A stretch of 61,244 nt of DNA from Bacteroidales bacterium SW299 (GCA_019550975.1 SDWH01000022.1:1-61244), one strand, 5' to 3'. Shown: positions 1 to 9,183, counted from the stretch's first letter. Notes: generated by a model not told the origin, from the sequence alone. Translations and numbers: made by a program.

Positions 1-34
1 CGTATATATCAATTTATCACTAATACATAAAACT

Positions 35-538
35 ATGTCGAAGACTGCTTTTAAAGGAAACCCTGTCACACTGGCGGGTAAATTTGTAGAAAAAGGGGCT
101 GCCGCCCCCGCGTTCTCTCTGGTAAAAGGAGATTTGGGAAACTTCACCCTGGAAGATATAAAAGGAAAGTATGCGCTGCTGAACATTTTCCCCAGCATGG
201 ACACCGGCGTATGCGCCACCTCTGTACGGAAATTCAACAAGCTGGCTGCTGAAATGCCGAACACTGTCGTGCTGGCTATCTCAAAAGACCTGCCGTTTGC
301 ACAGGGACGCTTCTGCACCACCGAGGGCATCGAAAACGTAATCCCTCTGTCGGATTACCGCTACACTTCCGACTTCGGAGAAAAATACGGCGTACTGATG
401 ACTGACGGACCGCTCTGCGGACTGCTGGCGCGCGCCGTTGTTGTAATCAGCCCGGAAGGACAGATTGTCTACACGCAACTGGTTCCCGAAATCACCGAAG
501 AGCCGGACTATGAAGCGGCATTAGCTGCCATCAAATAA
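35..538 (+). CDS. tpx: Thiol peroxidase (Tpx), atypical 2-Cys peroxiredoxin
   Basis: Reduces hydrogen peroxide and alkyl hydroperoxides in the cytoplasm, using thioredoxin as electron donor (family knowledge). The 167 residues match the usual Tpx length. The peroxidatic cysteine is C60 in the motif SMDTGVCATSVRKFN, and the resolving cysteine is C94 in the typical DLPFAQGRFC motif, so both catalytic cysteines are present. The ATG lies 34 bases into the window, so most of its promoter is outside. It is convergent with the nucleotidyltransferase gene that follows, and a hairpin lies between the two. Confidence 0.95.
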   Translation: MSKTAFKGNPVTLAGKFVEKGAAAPAFSLVKGDLGNFTLEDIKGKYALLNIFPSMDTGVCATSVRKFNKLAAEMPNTVVLAISKDLPFAQGRFCTTEGIENVIPLSDYRYTSDFGEKYGVLMTDGPLCGLLARAVVVISPEGQIVYTQLVPEITEEPDYEAALAAIK

Positions 539-544
539 AAAAAC

Positions 545-583
545 GCACGGAGATACGAAAACTCGTCTTTTCTATCTCCGTGC
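545..583 (-). terminator. Hairpin terminator downstream of the mannose-1-P guanylyltransferase gene
   Basis: Perfect 11-bp arms (gcacggagata at 545-555 and its complement at 573-583) lie between two convergent genes. The T-run needed for a canonical terminator lies on the minus-strand side (complement of the A-run at 536-543). It therefore best serves the minus-strand gene, though it may also stop tpx transcripts. Confidence 0.65.
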
Positions 584-632
584 GGCTGTATATTCAAAAG
601 GCAGCTTAAAGTGCCTCATACTCTTTTCCCAA

Positions 633-1700
633 TCACTCTTCTGCCGAGAACTCCTTGATCCGCTGTTCTTCGCTCAGACGGCAGATCAGCAAAGTGTCAT
701 TCTTTTCTGCCACGATATAACCGTCCAGTCCCTGCACCACCACTTTCTTTTCCTGCGTGGCATGTATGATGCAGTTGCGCGTTTCATACACCTTAACATT
801 CGGTCCGATGCACACATTGTTGTGAGCGTCGCGCTTGGAATTTTCATGCAGCGATCCCCACGTGCCCAGGTCGCTCCATCCGAACGAAGCCGGAAATACA
901 TAGATTTCGTCCACTTTTTCCATAATGGCATAGTCAACGGAAATGTTTTCGCACGTAGGGAACAGTTCGTCCACCATTTCCTGCTCCTTATCCGTGTAAT
1001 AGTAAGGAAGCATCCGCTCAAATACTTTTGCCATCGTCGGCTGATAGACACGGATTGCATTCACAATCGTGTTTACGTTCCACACAAAGATTCCCGCGTT
1101 CCAGAAGAAATTGTTGCGTTGCAGGTAACGTTCCGCTGTTGCCAGGTCCGGTTTCTCCTTAAAGGCATCCACACGGTAGATTTCCTTGTTTGAAGGACAT
1201 GGCAGCGACAAGTCCGCCTCTATATATCCGTATCCGGTTTCAGGCCGGTTTGCTTTCATTCCCAACGTAACGATGGCATCTGAATCAGCCGTGAACTTCA
1301 TGGCTGACAGAACGACACGTGCAAACTCGCGCTCGTTCATCACGATATGGTCACTCGGCGTAACGACAATGTTTGCTTTCGGGTTCTTCGCCTTGATCTT
1401 CCAACTTACATAAGCGATGCAAGGAGCCGTATTGCGGCGGCAAGGTTCCAGCAGCACATGCTCTTGCGGTATTTGCGGAAGCTGCTCTTTCACGATAGAA
1501 GCATACTTTGCAGAAGTAACCACCCAAATGTTTTCGGGCAGACATACATCTCTGAAACGGTCGGCAGTCAACTGGATAAGTGTCCGTCCGCATCCCAGCA
1601 CATCAATGAACTGTTTCGGCATTTCGGGACTGCTCATCGGCCAGAAACGACTGCCTATGCCTCCGGCCATAATGACAACATGATTATTTGCAGGGTTCAT
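633..1700 (-). CDS. manC: Mannose-1-phosphate guanylyltransferase
   Basis: Makes GDP-mannose from GTP and mannose-1-phosphate for capsule, O-antigen or glycoprotein glycans. The N-terminus carries the sugar-nucleotide pyrophosphorylase signature GGIGSRFWPMS (residues 13-23) followed by the conserved PKQF. The 355-residue length covers only the nucleotidyltransferase part; the C-terminal mannose-6-phosphate isomerase domain of bifunctional ManC/AlgA proteins is absent. It is monocistronic, with its own promoter upstream and a hairpin downstream. The ATG start is preceded by a TACCTTTG box and a palindrome. Confidence 0.93.
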   Translation of the reverse strand: MNPANNHVVIMAGGIGSRFWPMSSPEMPKQFIDVLGCGRTLIQLTADRFRDVCLPENIWVVTSAKYASIVKEQLPQIPQEHVLLEPCRRNTAPCIAYVSWKIKAKNPKANIVVTPSDHIVMNEREFARVVLSAMKFTADSDAIVTLGMKANRPETGYGYIEADLSLPCPSNKEIYRVDAFKEKPDLATAERYLQRNNFFWNAGIFVWNVNTIVNAIRVYQPTMAKVFERMLPYYYTDKEQEMVDELFPTCENISVDYAIMEKVDEIYVFPASFGWSDLGTWGSLHENSKRDAHNNVCIGPNVKVYETRNCIIHATQEKKVVVQGLDGYIVAEKNDTLLICRLSEEQRIKEFSAEE

Positions 1701-1713
1701 AAATACTACACTT

Positions 1714-1733
1714 TTTGTAACGTTACAAAGGTA
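1714..1733 (-). promoter_or_regulatory. Promoter -7 box with overlapping palindrome before manC
   Basis: On the minus strand TACCTTTG (1726-1733) matches the Bacteroidetes -7 consensus TAnnTTTG, about 26 bases before the ATG. It overlaps a perfect 16-bp palindrome tttgtaacgttacaaa (1714-1729), which spans the expected transcription start. No good -33 TTG is seen at 19-20 bases. The palindrome could be an operator; that is inference. Confidence 0.45.
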
Positions 1734-1876
1734 ATATTATTTTTCTGAAAAACCCTGTATAACAAAACCTTTTTTATCAGAATTCCGCCTTTCGGCATAC
1801 GTAGAAAATATCCGTTCCGCCCTTGATGCAAGAACAGAAACGGATATGGCTTCAGGCTCCGGAAAGCGGGAGCCAT

Positions 1877-3355
1877 TCATTTCTTTTTCTTCCAAAGATT
1901 GCTCATGTCCTCCAAAGTCTTGCCCTTCGTTTCGGGAACAAGCTTCCAAACAAACACGGCAGCAAGGACACAGATGACACCATACAGACTGTATGCAAAC
2001 ATATGGCCGAACTTCTCGCCCATATCGCCCGCGCTCATGTTGTAAAGCGGAAGGAAGGTGGACGAAACGATAAAGTTGAAAATCCACTGAAAGGCTACAG
2101 CGATTGCAACAGCGGCTCCACGGATGGTGTTAGGAAAAATCTCTGAAATCAGCACCCAGCAGACCGGCCCCCAGCTGAACATGAATGAAGCACTGTATAT
2201 CATGATGCTGACAACAGGAAGTACCGGAGGTATCCCGGAAACCAGATTGCAGACAGCCACACCGAAAGCACCGACAGCCATTCCGATTGAACCTGCAATA
2301 AGCAGCGGACGACGCCCCAGCTTTTCTACCGTAAATACGGCAAGCAAGGTGAACAGAAGATTGACAATGCCCATAAAGACTGTCTGTACCATCGGACTGC
2401 CCATGCCCATCGTTTCAAATATGCGTGGGGCAAAATAAAGCACAGCATTGATGCCCACAGCCTGCTGGAATACGCTCAGCATGATGCCGACGAATATGAC
2501 CAGCCACCCGTAAGTGAACAGACGCTCGGTCTTCTCTTCGGCAGTGGATTTGATGTCGGCCAGAATTTCTTTTGCCTTGGAGAAACCGTTGATGCGGACA
2601 AGCACTTGCAACGCCTTCTCATCCTTTCCGCTCATCGCCAGATAGCGGGGCGTTTCGGGAACCAGCAGCACCAGCAGAGAAAAAACCGCCGCAGGAACCC
2701 CTGCGCTGAGAAACATCAGACGCCAGCCCGTTTCAATGGTCCAGGCCGCTTCTCCCGGATTCAGAATCTGATTTACGCCTTCCACAGCCTTGATGACCGG
2801 ATTCACGTTGTCGCCTAAGATCAGGAAGTTGACGATGTAAACGATGAGCTGGCCGGAAATGATTGCAAACTGATTCCACGACACCAACGTACCGCGAATG
2901 TTGCTTGGAGCTATTTCTGCAATATACATCGGACAGATAGCTGAAGCCAGCCCGACTCCTATCCCTCCTATAATACGATAAATGTTGAATGCCACGAGCA
3001 GAGGAAAAGTCGGTTTTCCATGCTCGAAAAACAGAAACTCCGGATCATAGGTTCCCAAAGCTGCGACGAGAAACAAAATGCCGGCAACAAAGAGCGTCCG
3101 CTTACGTCCGTAGTGTGAGGCCAGAAAGCCGGAAACGGCACTGCCGACAATGCACCCAATCAGTGCGCTTGACGAAGTGATGCCATGCACCGCATCCGTA
3201 TATGCAAAGTCCGAGGCTCCCATAAAGAAAGCCTGAAGCCCCTTTTCCGCTCCAGAAATGACTGCCGTGTCATAACCGAACAGCAGTCCGCCAATTACGG
3301 CAACAAGTACGACTGAAAAAAGATAAGCCTTGCTGCCTTTTTCCGTATGATTCAT
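1877..3355 (-). CDS. xylE: D-xylose:H+ symporter-like MFS sugar porter
   Basis: Imports xylose across the inner membrane by proton symport (family knowledge plus operon context). It has about 12 hydrophobic segments and sugar-porter signatures: GRKRTL after TM2, RIIGGIGVGLAS in TM4, GRRPLLIAGS mid-protein and PETKGKTLEDM after TM12. The reading frame extends to 3376 only through a TTG, so the ATG at 3355 (MNHTEKGSKAYLF, 492 residues) is preferred. It is the last gene of the regulator-xylB-xylA-xylE series and is separated from xylA by a hairpin that may lower its expression. Confidence 0.9.
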   Translation of the reverse strand: MNHTEKGSKAYLFSVVLVAVIGGLLFGYDTAVISGAEKGLQAFFMGASDFAYTDAVHGITSSSALIGCIVGSAVSGFLASHYGRKRTLFVAGILFLVAALGTYDPEFLFFEHGKPTFPLLVAFNIYRIIGGIGVGLASAICPMYIAEIAPSNIRGTLVSWNQFAIISGQLIVYIVNFLILGDNVNPVIKAVEGVNQILNPGEAAWTIETGWRLMFLSAGVPAAVFSLLVLLVPETPRYLAMSGKDEKALQVLVRINGFSKAKEILADIKSTAEEKTERLFTYGWLVIFVGIMLSVFQQAVGINAVLYFAPRIFETMGMGSPMVQTVFMGIVNLLFTLLAVFTVEKLGRRPLLIAGSIGMAVGAFGVAVCNLVSGIPPVLPVVSIMIYSASFMFSWGPVCWVLISEIFPNTIRGAAVAIAVAFQWIFNFIVSSTFLPLYNMSAGDMGEKFGHMFAYSLYGVICVLAAVFVWKLVPETKGKTLEDMSNLWKKKK

Positions 3356-3382
3356 GATATTAAATTTTATATCCAACGAAAA

Positions 3383-3410
3383 ATGGAAGACCCGCAGGCA
3401 GGCCTTCCAT
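3383..3410 (-). terminator. Intercistronic hairpin between xylA and xylE
   Basis: The 10-bp arms (3383-3392 and 3401-3410, one G-U pair) enclose an 8-base loop and are followed on the minus strand by ATTTTTCG. This looks like a weak intrinsic terminator or processing/stability hairpin inside the operon. It could set a lower level of the transporter relative to xylA. Confidence 0.5.
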
Positions 3411-3423
3411 TCCGATGACAGTG

Positions 3424-4740
3424 TTAACAGTACATATTCACTATAGCTTCATACAGCTCCTGCTTTCCGCTCGTCTGTTTCGGTTCGCCGACAGTCTTCG
3501 CATAAGCCACAACATCTTCCAGCGTAAGCTTGCCGTCTTCAAAGTCCTTTCCCTTTCCCGAATCAAACGAAGCATACCGGTCGGCAAGCATTTTTCTGTA
3601 AGGAGATTCTTCCAGCAGCTTGGCTGCACTCAGCAGGGCGCGCGCCATCACATCCATGCCGGCAATATGAGCGATGAAGATGTCTTCCAGATCGGTAGAA
3701 TTGCGGCGAGTCTTGGCATCAAAGTTCGTGCCGCCGTTGCCCAAGCCTCCGTTACGGATAATCTGCATCATCGCCTGAACCAGCTCATAGTTGTCTATCG
3801 GGAACTGGTCTGTGTCCCATCCGTTCTGGTAGTCGCCGCGGTTAGCGTCGATAGAACCCAGCATACCGTTATCTACAGCGACGCAAAGTTCGTGTTCAAA
3901 GGTATGTCCGGCCAGTGTAGCATGGTTCACTTCAATGTTCACCTTGAAATCCTTATCAAGATTATGGGCTTTCAAAAAGCCGATGACGGTTTCCGTATCC
4001 ACATCATACTGATGCTTTGTCGGTTCCATCGGCTTCGGTTCAACAAGGAAAGTTCCTGTAAACCCGTGTGCACGGCCATAATCGCGGGCGATAGTCAGCA
4101 TCTGAGCCAGATGTTCTTTTTCACGCTTCTGGTCAGTATTCAGAAGCGACATGTAACCCTCGCGTCCGCCCCAGAACACATAATTCGTACCTCCCAGTTC
4201 GATTGTGGCGTCGATGGCATTCTTTATCTGAACGGCAGCCCGCGCAACGACATCAAAGTCGGGATTTGTTGCGGCTCCGTTCATGTAGCGCGCGTGACCG
4301 AATACGTTTGCAGTGCCCCACAGCAGCTTGATGCCCGTTTCAGCCTGTTTCTGTTTCAGATAAGCAACAATTTCCTTCAGATTCGCTTCATATTCTTCGA
4401 TGGTATCAGCCTCATCGCAAAGGTCCACATCATGGAAGCAATAATATTCGATTCCCATCTTTTGCATGAACTCGAATCCCGCATCAGCCTTGTCCTTTGC
4501 AGCCTGCACCTTGTCGGGATTTCCTTTCCACGGAAAGCTCTTTGTTCCCACGCCGAACTGGTCACCGCCTTCAGCGCACAACGTGTGCCACCAGGCCATC
4601 GAAAATTTCAGCCAGTCTTTCATCTTCTTTCCCATTACCACTCTTTCAGGATCATAGTAACGGAAAGCCATCGGGTTCTTACTTTCTACACCTTCGAATT
4701 TAATCTTTCCAATGCCGGGGAAATACTCTTTGTTTGCCAT
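3424..4740 (-). CDS. xylA: Xylose isomerase
   Basis: Converts D-xylose to D-xylulose with divalent metal ions. Its 438 residues match the class II (long) xylose isomerases. Visible active-site motifs are FHDVDL (catalytic H103, D104), [21 protein letters not shown] (metal-binding E), [12 protein letters not shown] and [17 protein letters not shown] (metal-binding D). It sits between xylB (46 bp upstream) and xylE, completing import, isomerisation and phosphorylation of xylose. The ATG gives the conserved [10 protein letters not shown] start. Confidence 0.97.
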   Translation of the reverse strand: MANKEYFPGIGKIKFEGVESKNPMAFRYYDPERVVMGKKMKDWLKFSMAWWHTLCAEGGDQFGVGTKSFPWKGNPDKVQAAKDKADAGFEFMQKMGIEYYCFHDVDLCDEADTIEEYEANLKEIVAYLKQKQAETGIKLLWGTANVFGHARYMNGAATNPDFDVVARAAVQIKNAIDATIELGGTNYVFWGGREGYMSLLNTDQKREKEHLAQMLTIARDYGRAHGFTGTFLVEPKPMEPTKHQYDVDTETVIGFLKAHNLDKDFKVNIEVNHATLAGHTFEHELCVAVDNGMLGSIDANRGDYQNGWDTDQFPIDNYELVQAMMQIIRNGGLGNGGTNFDAKTRRNSTDLEDIFIAHIAGMDVMARALLSAAKLLEESPYRKMLADRYASFDSGKGKDFEDGKLTLEDVVAYAKTVGEPKQTSGKQELYEAIVNMYC

Positions 4741-4785
4741 TGTTTTTGAATTTAAAAGTTAATGAAACAAGTTTATATAATAAGA

Positions 4786-6270
4786 TTACAATCTGTTCAG
4801 ACAATCCAGCCAGCGTCCATACGCATCCTCATAAGCTGCACGGTCAGATTCCTTCGGCTCGATCACATCCAGCTTGTCGAGTGTAGCGAATGCCTCGCTG
4901 CTGTTCTTGTAAATGCCGACTCCCATGCCGGCTCCCTTGGCCGCACCTACAGAACCGTCTGTATCATACAGTTCGATGACAGCTCCTGTAACACCCGCCA
5001 AAGTTTCGCGGAAAATCGGACTCAGAAACATGTTTGCATGTCCGGCATGGATTTTCTCCACACTCATTCCCATACCTTTCATTATGTCAATTCCATATTT
5101 GAACGCAAACACGATTCCTTCCTGAGCGGCACGGAGCAAATGGCTGCGCGTATGCAAGTTGAAGTTTACGCCATGAACGGAACATCCCGCTTCGCGGTTT
5201 CGGAGCATACGCTCTGCCCCGTTTCCGAACGGAAGAATGCTGATGCCTCCCGAACCGATCGGCGCCTGCGCAGCCATACCATTCATTTCGGCATACGAAA
5301 CTTCTTCGGACATCACGGTGCGCTTCATCCACGAATTAAGGATTCCCGTACCGTTGATGCAAAGCAACACACCCAAACGGGTCTGTTCGGCCGTATGGTT
5401 CACATGGGCAAACGTATTGACACGCGATTCCGGATCATAGTTCACAGCACCGTTCACTCCATAAACCACACCGGAGGTTCCGGCAGTCGAAGCGATCTCA
5501 CCCGGATTGAACACATTCAGCGACAAAGCGTTATTGGGCTGGTCGCCTGCACGGTAAGCCACCGGAATGCCCTCTTTCAGCCCAAGTTCACCGGCCGCCT
5601 GTGCAGTCACACGGCCCTGTTCGGAGAACGTAGGACAAACGGCAGGAATCAGCGAACGGTCGAATCCGTAGAAGTCCATCAGGAAATCCGCAAGTCCATT
5701 CTTCTGAAAGTCCCAAAACATCCCCTCGGATAGTCCGGACACGGTCGTATATATCTCTCCCGTCAGCTTCATGGCTATATACTCGCCCGGCAGCATAATC
5801 TTGTCTATCTTCTCATACACTTCCGGTTCGTTTTCTTTCACCCAAGCCAGCTTAGAGGCCGTAAAGTTTCCCGGAGAATTGAGCAGATGGGTCAGGCATT
5901 TCTCTTCGCCCAACATCCTGAATGCTTTCTCCCCATAAGGAACTGCGCGCGAATCACACCAGATAATGGCGGGACGAAGCACATTCTGGTTCTTGTCAAC
6001 GCACACCAGGCCGTGCATCTGATAAGAAATCCCGATTGCAGCAACATCTTCCTTTTTTGCCCCGCTTTTCTGCATCACAGCACCAGTGGCGGCACGCAAG
6101 TTCTCCCACCACATTTCCGGATGCTGTTCCGCCCATCCCGGACGCAAAGTGATGATTTCGGCTTCCGTCTTCGGATAAAACGCCGAAGCGACACACTTGC
6201 CCGTATGGACATCCACCAAAGAAGCCTTCACTGAAGAGCTTCCTATGTCATATCCCAACAAATACATCAT
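4786..6270 (-). CDS. xylB: Xylulokinase (FGGY family)
   Basis: Phosphorylates D-xylulose to xylulose-5-phosphate for the pentose phosphate pathway. It is an FGGY two-domain sugar kinase: the N-terminal phosphate-binding GYDIGSSSVKASLVD follows directly after the start, and the catalytic Asp lies in YRAGDQPNNALSLN. The open frame extends 34 codons further upstream into the regulator gene, but family alignment favours the ATG at 6270 or 6267 (about 494 residues). It starts 4-7 bases after the regulator stop codon, so the two are probably co-translated. Confidence 0.95.
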   Translation of the reverse strand: MMYLLGYDIGSSSVKASLVDVHTGKCVASAFYPKTEAEIITLRPGWAEQHPEMWWENLRAATGAVMQKSGAKKEDVAAIGISYQMHGLVCVDKNQNVLRPAIIWCDSRAVPYGEKAFRMLGEEKCLTHLLNSPGNFTASKLAWVKENEPEVYEKIDKIMLPGEYIAMKLTGEIYTTVSGLSEGMFWDFQKNGLADFLMDFYGFDRSLIPAVCPTFSEQGRVTAQAAGELGLKEGIPVAYRAGDQPNNALSLNVFNPGEIASTAGTSGVVYGVNGAVNYDPESRVNTFAHVNHTAEQTRLGVLLCINGTGILNSWMKRTVMSEEVSYAEMNGMAAQAPIGSGGISILPFGNGAERMLRNREAGCSVHGVNFNLHTRSHLLRAAQEGIVFAFKYGIDIMKGMGMSVEKIHAGHANMFLSPIFRETLAGVTGAVIELYDTDGSVGAAKGAGMGVGIYKNSSEAFATLDKLDVIEPKESDRAAYEDAYGRWLDCLNRL

Positions 6271-6274
6271 ACTG

Positions 6275-7009
6275 TCACTTATTTTGTTTGTTATAAATTG
6301 TTCTGTCAAACTTATAGAAACGGGCAGCGCGATGCCGCACACCCTGTTCCTTTTCTTCCAGAGGAACCACATAAGGCATCATCGCAATCTTCTTATGGAA
6401 GTTGCGGATATCGACATTCTTGCCGTAAATCAACTGATACAGATTTCGCAACTGCGCAACGGTAAACTTTCTCGGCAGCAGGTCAAACATGACAGACGGC
6501 GTATTCTCCACATAGTGGCGTATATGCACCAACGCGTCCCTGCAAATCTGCAGATGGTCAAAAGCAAGCTCTTTTATATCCGAAACCGGCATCCAGCACG
6601 CATCATAGGTTGCGGTAAGCTGTCGGTTTCTGCTGTCTATCTTCAGAAGCGAAAGATAAGCCACCGTCACAATCCGCCCCACCCTGTTTTCTGTAATCCG
6701 GTGAAAACGTTCCAGCCATTTCACATCTTTCGGATTAGAGGTTCTGTCTTTCGAACCATAGGCGCGGAACTGAGTCATCTTTATATTCTTCAGACCTGTC
6801 AGTTCCTTCAGCACACGTTTGGCGGCATCGTCCAGATCCTCATCTGCATAAATCAGACTGCCCGGAAGCTTCAAGTCGTTTACTTCCCCACCGGCTTCCT
6901 GCTGTTTCCCGACCTGACGGACCAGCAGTATCCGAAACTGCTCACCGTCGAATCCGACCAACACGCAATCGACGGACACATGTACATCTATTATTTTACA
7001 GTCTTCCAT
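6275..7009 (-). CDS. Nudix-domain transcriptional regulator of the xylose operon (NrtR-like)
   Basis: The protein is 244 residues, with an N-terminal Nudix-fold domain (about 1-150) and a C-terminal winged helix (about 160-235). The Nudix box is degenerate: where REUxEE is expected the sequence reads RVLKEL, so hydrolase activity is doubtful. This fits the NrtR-like regulators that sense sugar ligands and control pentose genes in Bacteroidetes (established for AraR of Bacteroides). It is the first gene of the xyl operon and its promoter carries a perfect palindrome at 7059-7080, so autoregulation and xylose control are inferred. An active Nudix hydrolase is the alternative. Confidence 0.8.
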   Translation of the reverse strand: MEDCKIIDVHVSVDCVLVGFDGEQFRILLVRQVGKQQEAGGEVNDLKLPGSLIYADEDLDDAAKRVLKELTGLKNIKMTQFRAYGSKDRTSNPKDVKWLERFHRITENRVGRIVTVAYLSLLKIDSRNRQLTATYDACWMPVSDIKELAFDHLQICRDALVHIRHYVENTPSVMFDLLPRKFTVAQLRNLYQLIYGKNVDIRNFHKKIAMMPYVVPLEEKEQGVRHRAARFYKFDRTIYNKQNK

Positions 7010-7029
7010 AACATTGATTTTCCATGCCG

Positions 7030-7080
7030 CAAATATAAAGAATCACAATATATACTCATAGTATTTTCTGTAAAATACTA
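7030..7080 (-). promoter_or_regulatory. xyl operon promoter and palindromic operator candidate
   Basis: On the minus strand TATATTTG (7030-7037) is a -7 box about 21 bases before the regulator ATG. Upstream of it, 7059-7080 is a perfect inverted repeat with 9-bp arms (tagtatttt / aaaatacta) and a 4-base centre. It abuts the -33 region, where a bound repressor would block RNA polymerase. A weaker related motif, cagtaaaacactg, follows nearby. Assigning it to the adjacent Nudix regulator is inference. Confidence 0.6.
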
Positions 7081-7259
7081 CTCAGTAAAACACTGTTTAA
7101 CAATAAAATACTTTTCATCATATTTACAATATATAAAAATTCAATTATCATACAATATACAATATATAAATCCGCTTGCCGGGAGAAAGAATCCGCCCCA
7201 ACGGCAAGAGTTGTCAAGGAAATTTCATTACTTTGTACAGTCAAACAAAAAACAGTAAC

Positions 7260-8093
7260 ATGAAAACATATCCTTGCATACTTACAATCGCAGGTTCCGA
7301 CTGCAGCGGAGGAGCCGGCATTCAAGCAGACATCAAAACAATATCTGCTTTGGGCGCATACGCCGCAAGTGCCATCACATCCATCACCGTACAGAACACC
7401 TGCGGAGTCAGCAGCATATTCCCCATCCCCGCACAAACCGTAAAGGCACAGATTGAGGCCGTCATGACAGACATCCGGCCGGAAGCAGTCAAAATCGGGA
7501 TGGTAAGCGACCCGAAGATTGTTGCAGCCATCGCACAAAGCATCCGCAGATTCCAGCCACGCTATGTTGTCTTCGACCCGGTCATGGTTTCCACCAGCGG
7601 ATGCAAGCTGATGGAAGACAGCGCAATCGAAGCCATTGTCAGAGAACTTATGCCATTGAGCACCCTCATCACCCCCAACCTGAGCGAGGCCGAAGTGCTG
7701 ACAAACACAAAACTTTCTTCACCGGACGAGATGGAAGAAGCAGCCGGACAGCTTCTGCAAACCGGATGCGGAGCCGTACTGATAAAGGGGGGACACTTGC
7801 CCGATGACAAAATGTGCGACGTGCTCAAAATTGCAGACGAAGAACAAGCACACCGCTTTACCGCACCGAAGATCGAAAGCAAGAATACGCACGGAACCGG
7901 ATGCACCCTTTCATCGGCCATCGCAACCTTTCTCGCACTGGGACATCCGCTGGCAGAAGCCGCAGGCAAAGCCAAAGAATATATATATAAAGGTATAGAA
8001 GCCGGAAAAGACATCCATATCGGCGAAGGCCACGGACCGCTCAATCATTTCTTCAATCCGGCAAAAATGCACATTTTGGACAAAAACGTGTAA
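7260..8093 (+). CDS. thiD: Hydroxymethylpyrimidine kinase / phosphomethylpyrimidine kinase
   Basis: Phosphorylates HMP and HMP-P in thiamine diphosphate synthesis. The 277-residue protein begins MKTYPCILTIAGSDCSGGAG, with the substrate-binding GSDxSGGAG motif. It contains the ATP-site NTHGTGCTLSS, with the anion-hole GTGC and C215. The open frame starts earlier at 7176, but the ATG at 7260 matches the family. It diverges from the xyl operon across a 250-bp AT-rich region. A pyridoxine-specific PdxK role is the less likely alternative. Confidence 0.92.
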   Translation: MKTYPCILTIAGSDCSGGAGIQADIKTISALGAYAASAITSITVQNTCGVSSIFPIPAQTVKAQIEAVMTDIRPEAVKIGMVSDPKIVAAIAQSIRRFQPRYVVFDPVMVSTSGCKLMEDSAIEAIVRELMPLSTLITPNLSEAEVLTNTKLSSPDEMEEAAGQLLQTGCGAVLIKGGHLPDDKMCDVLKIADEEQAHRFTAPKIESKNTHGTGCTLSSAIATFLALGHPLAEAAGKAKEYIYKGIEAGKDIHIGEGHGPLNHFFNPAKMHILDKNV

Positions 8094-8110
8094 CATATCA
8101 AAAGAATCAT

Positions 8111-8118
8111 TACCTTTG
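8111..8118 (+). promoter_or_regulatory. -7 box before fabD
   Basis: TACCTTTG matches TAnnTTTG and lies 38 bases before the fabD ATG. No TTG at the expected -33 spacing is seen. Confidence 0.4.
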
Positions 8119-8155
8119 CATGCAAAGATTTTGAAAAACATAAACATCAGAAATT

Positions 8156-9043
8156 ATGAAAGCATTTGTATTTCCCGGTCAGGGCGCACAGTTTGTCGGT
8201 ATGGGCAAAGACCTTTACGAAAACTCTCCGCTCGCCAAAGAACTGTTTGAAAAAGCAAACGAAATCTTAGGATACCGCATCACTGACATCATGTTTGAAG
8301 GCACAGACGAAGACTTGCGCCAGACAAAAGTGACACAGCCTGCCGTATTCCTGCATTCAGTGATCTCAGCCCTGTGCATGGGCGAAGAATTCAAGCCCGA
8401 GATGACAGCCGGACACTCGCTGGGAGAATTTTCAGCACTGGTAGCAGCCGGAGCACTTTCGTTCGAAGACGGACTGAAACTGGTTTACGCACGTGCCATG
8501 GCAATGCAAAAGGCATGCGAAGCCCGCCCGTCTACCATGGCGGCAATCATAGCTCTGCCTGACGAAAAGGTAGAAGAAATCTGCGCTTCCGTTGCAGCAG
8601 AAGGAGAAGTCTGCGTAGCTGCAAATTACAACTGTCCGGGCCAGATTGTAATTTCAGGATCGATTGAAGGAATCAACAAAGCCTGCGAGCTGATGAAGGC
8701 TGCCGGTGCAAAACGCGCCCTGCCGCTGAAAGTGGGCGGCGCTTTCCATTCTCCGCTTATGGAACCCGCCAAAGTGGAACTGGAAACGGCCATCAAATCA
8801 ACCGAATTCCATACACCCAAGTGCCCGATCTACCAGAACGTGGATGCCAAACCGCATACAGACCCTGAAGAAATCAAGGCCAACCTGGTAGCCCAGCTGA
8901 CAGCATCTGTACGCTGGACCCAAACCGTACAGAACATGATTGCCGACGGCGCCGACGACTTTACGGAATGCGGACCCGGAGCCGTACTGCAGGGACTCAT
9001 CAAGAAAATCAACAAGGAAGCCAACGCACACGGCATCCAATAA
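8156..9043 (+). CDS. fabD: Malonyl-CoA:acyl carrier protein transacylase
   Basis: Transfers malonyl groups from CoA to ACP for fatty acid elongation. It has the family length (295 residues) and starts with the typical MKAFVFPGQGAQFVGMG. The nucleophile is S88 in GHSLGE and the catalytic histidine is H198 in GGAFHSPLM. It follows thiD by 62 bp with its own -7 box, so it is probably transcribed independently. Confidence 0.96.
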   Translation: MKAFVFPGQGAQFVGMGKDLYENSPLAKELFEKANEILGYRITDIMFEGTDEDLRQTKVTQPAVFLHSVISALCMGEEFKPEMTAGHSLGEFSALVAAGALSFEDGLKLVYARAMAMQKACEARPSTMAAIIALPDEKVEEICASVAAEGEVCVAANYNCPGQIVISGSIEGINKACELMKAAGAKRALPLKVGGAFHSPLMEPAKVELETAIKSTEFHTPKCPIYQNVDAKPHTDPEEIKANLVAQLTASVRWTQTVQNMIADGADDFTECGPGAVLQGLIKKINKEANAHGIQ

Positions 9044-9086
9044 CCGATCCGGCATTCCGGACATACCGGAAAGAACAGGCATGCAG

Positions 9087-9135
9087 GAGGATTTGCAGGC
9101 TGCATGGAACCGCTTCCACCGGACTGCAAATCCTC
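9087..9135. other. Intergenic stem-loop between fabD and the GH13 gene
   Basis: Perfect 12-bp arms (9087-9098 and 9124-9135) flank a 25-base loop that itself contains short complementary pieces. There is no T-run on either strand, so it is not a standard terminator. It may be an mRNA-stability or leader structure for the amylase gene 48 bases downstream. Confidence 0.4.
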
Positions 9136-9183
9136 AAAACATAACACACAAGAAGCACAACTAATACTTAAAAGAGGGAAAAC

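Noticed and set aside
3415..4749. 444-codon open frame on the plus strand
   Set aside because: Exactly antisense to xylA, whose catalytic motifs are all present. The plus-strand translation has no domain features.
7010..7259. TPP riboswitch before thiD
   Set aside because: The conserved CUGAGA-type core and the long paired leader are not present; the region is AT-rich with operator-like palindromes.
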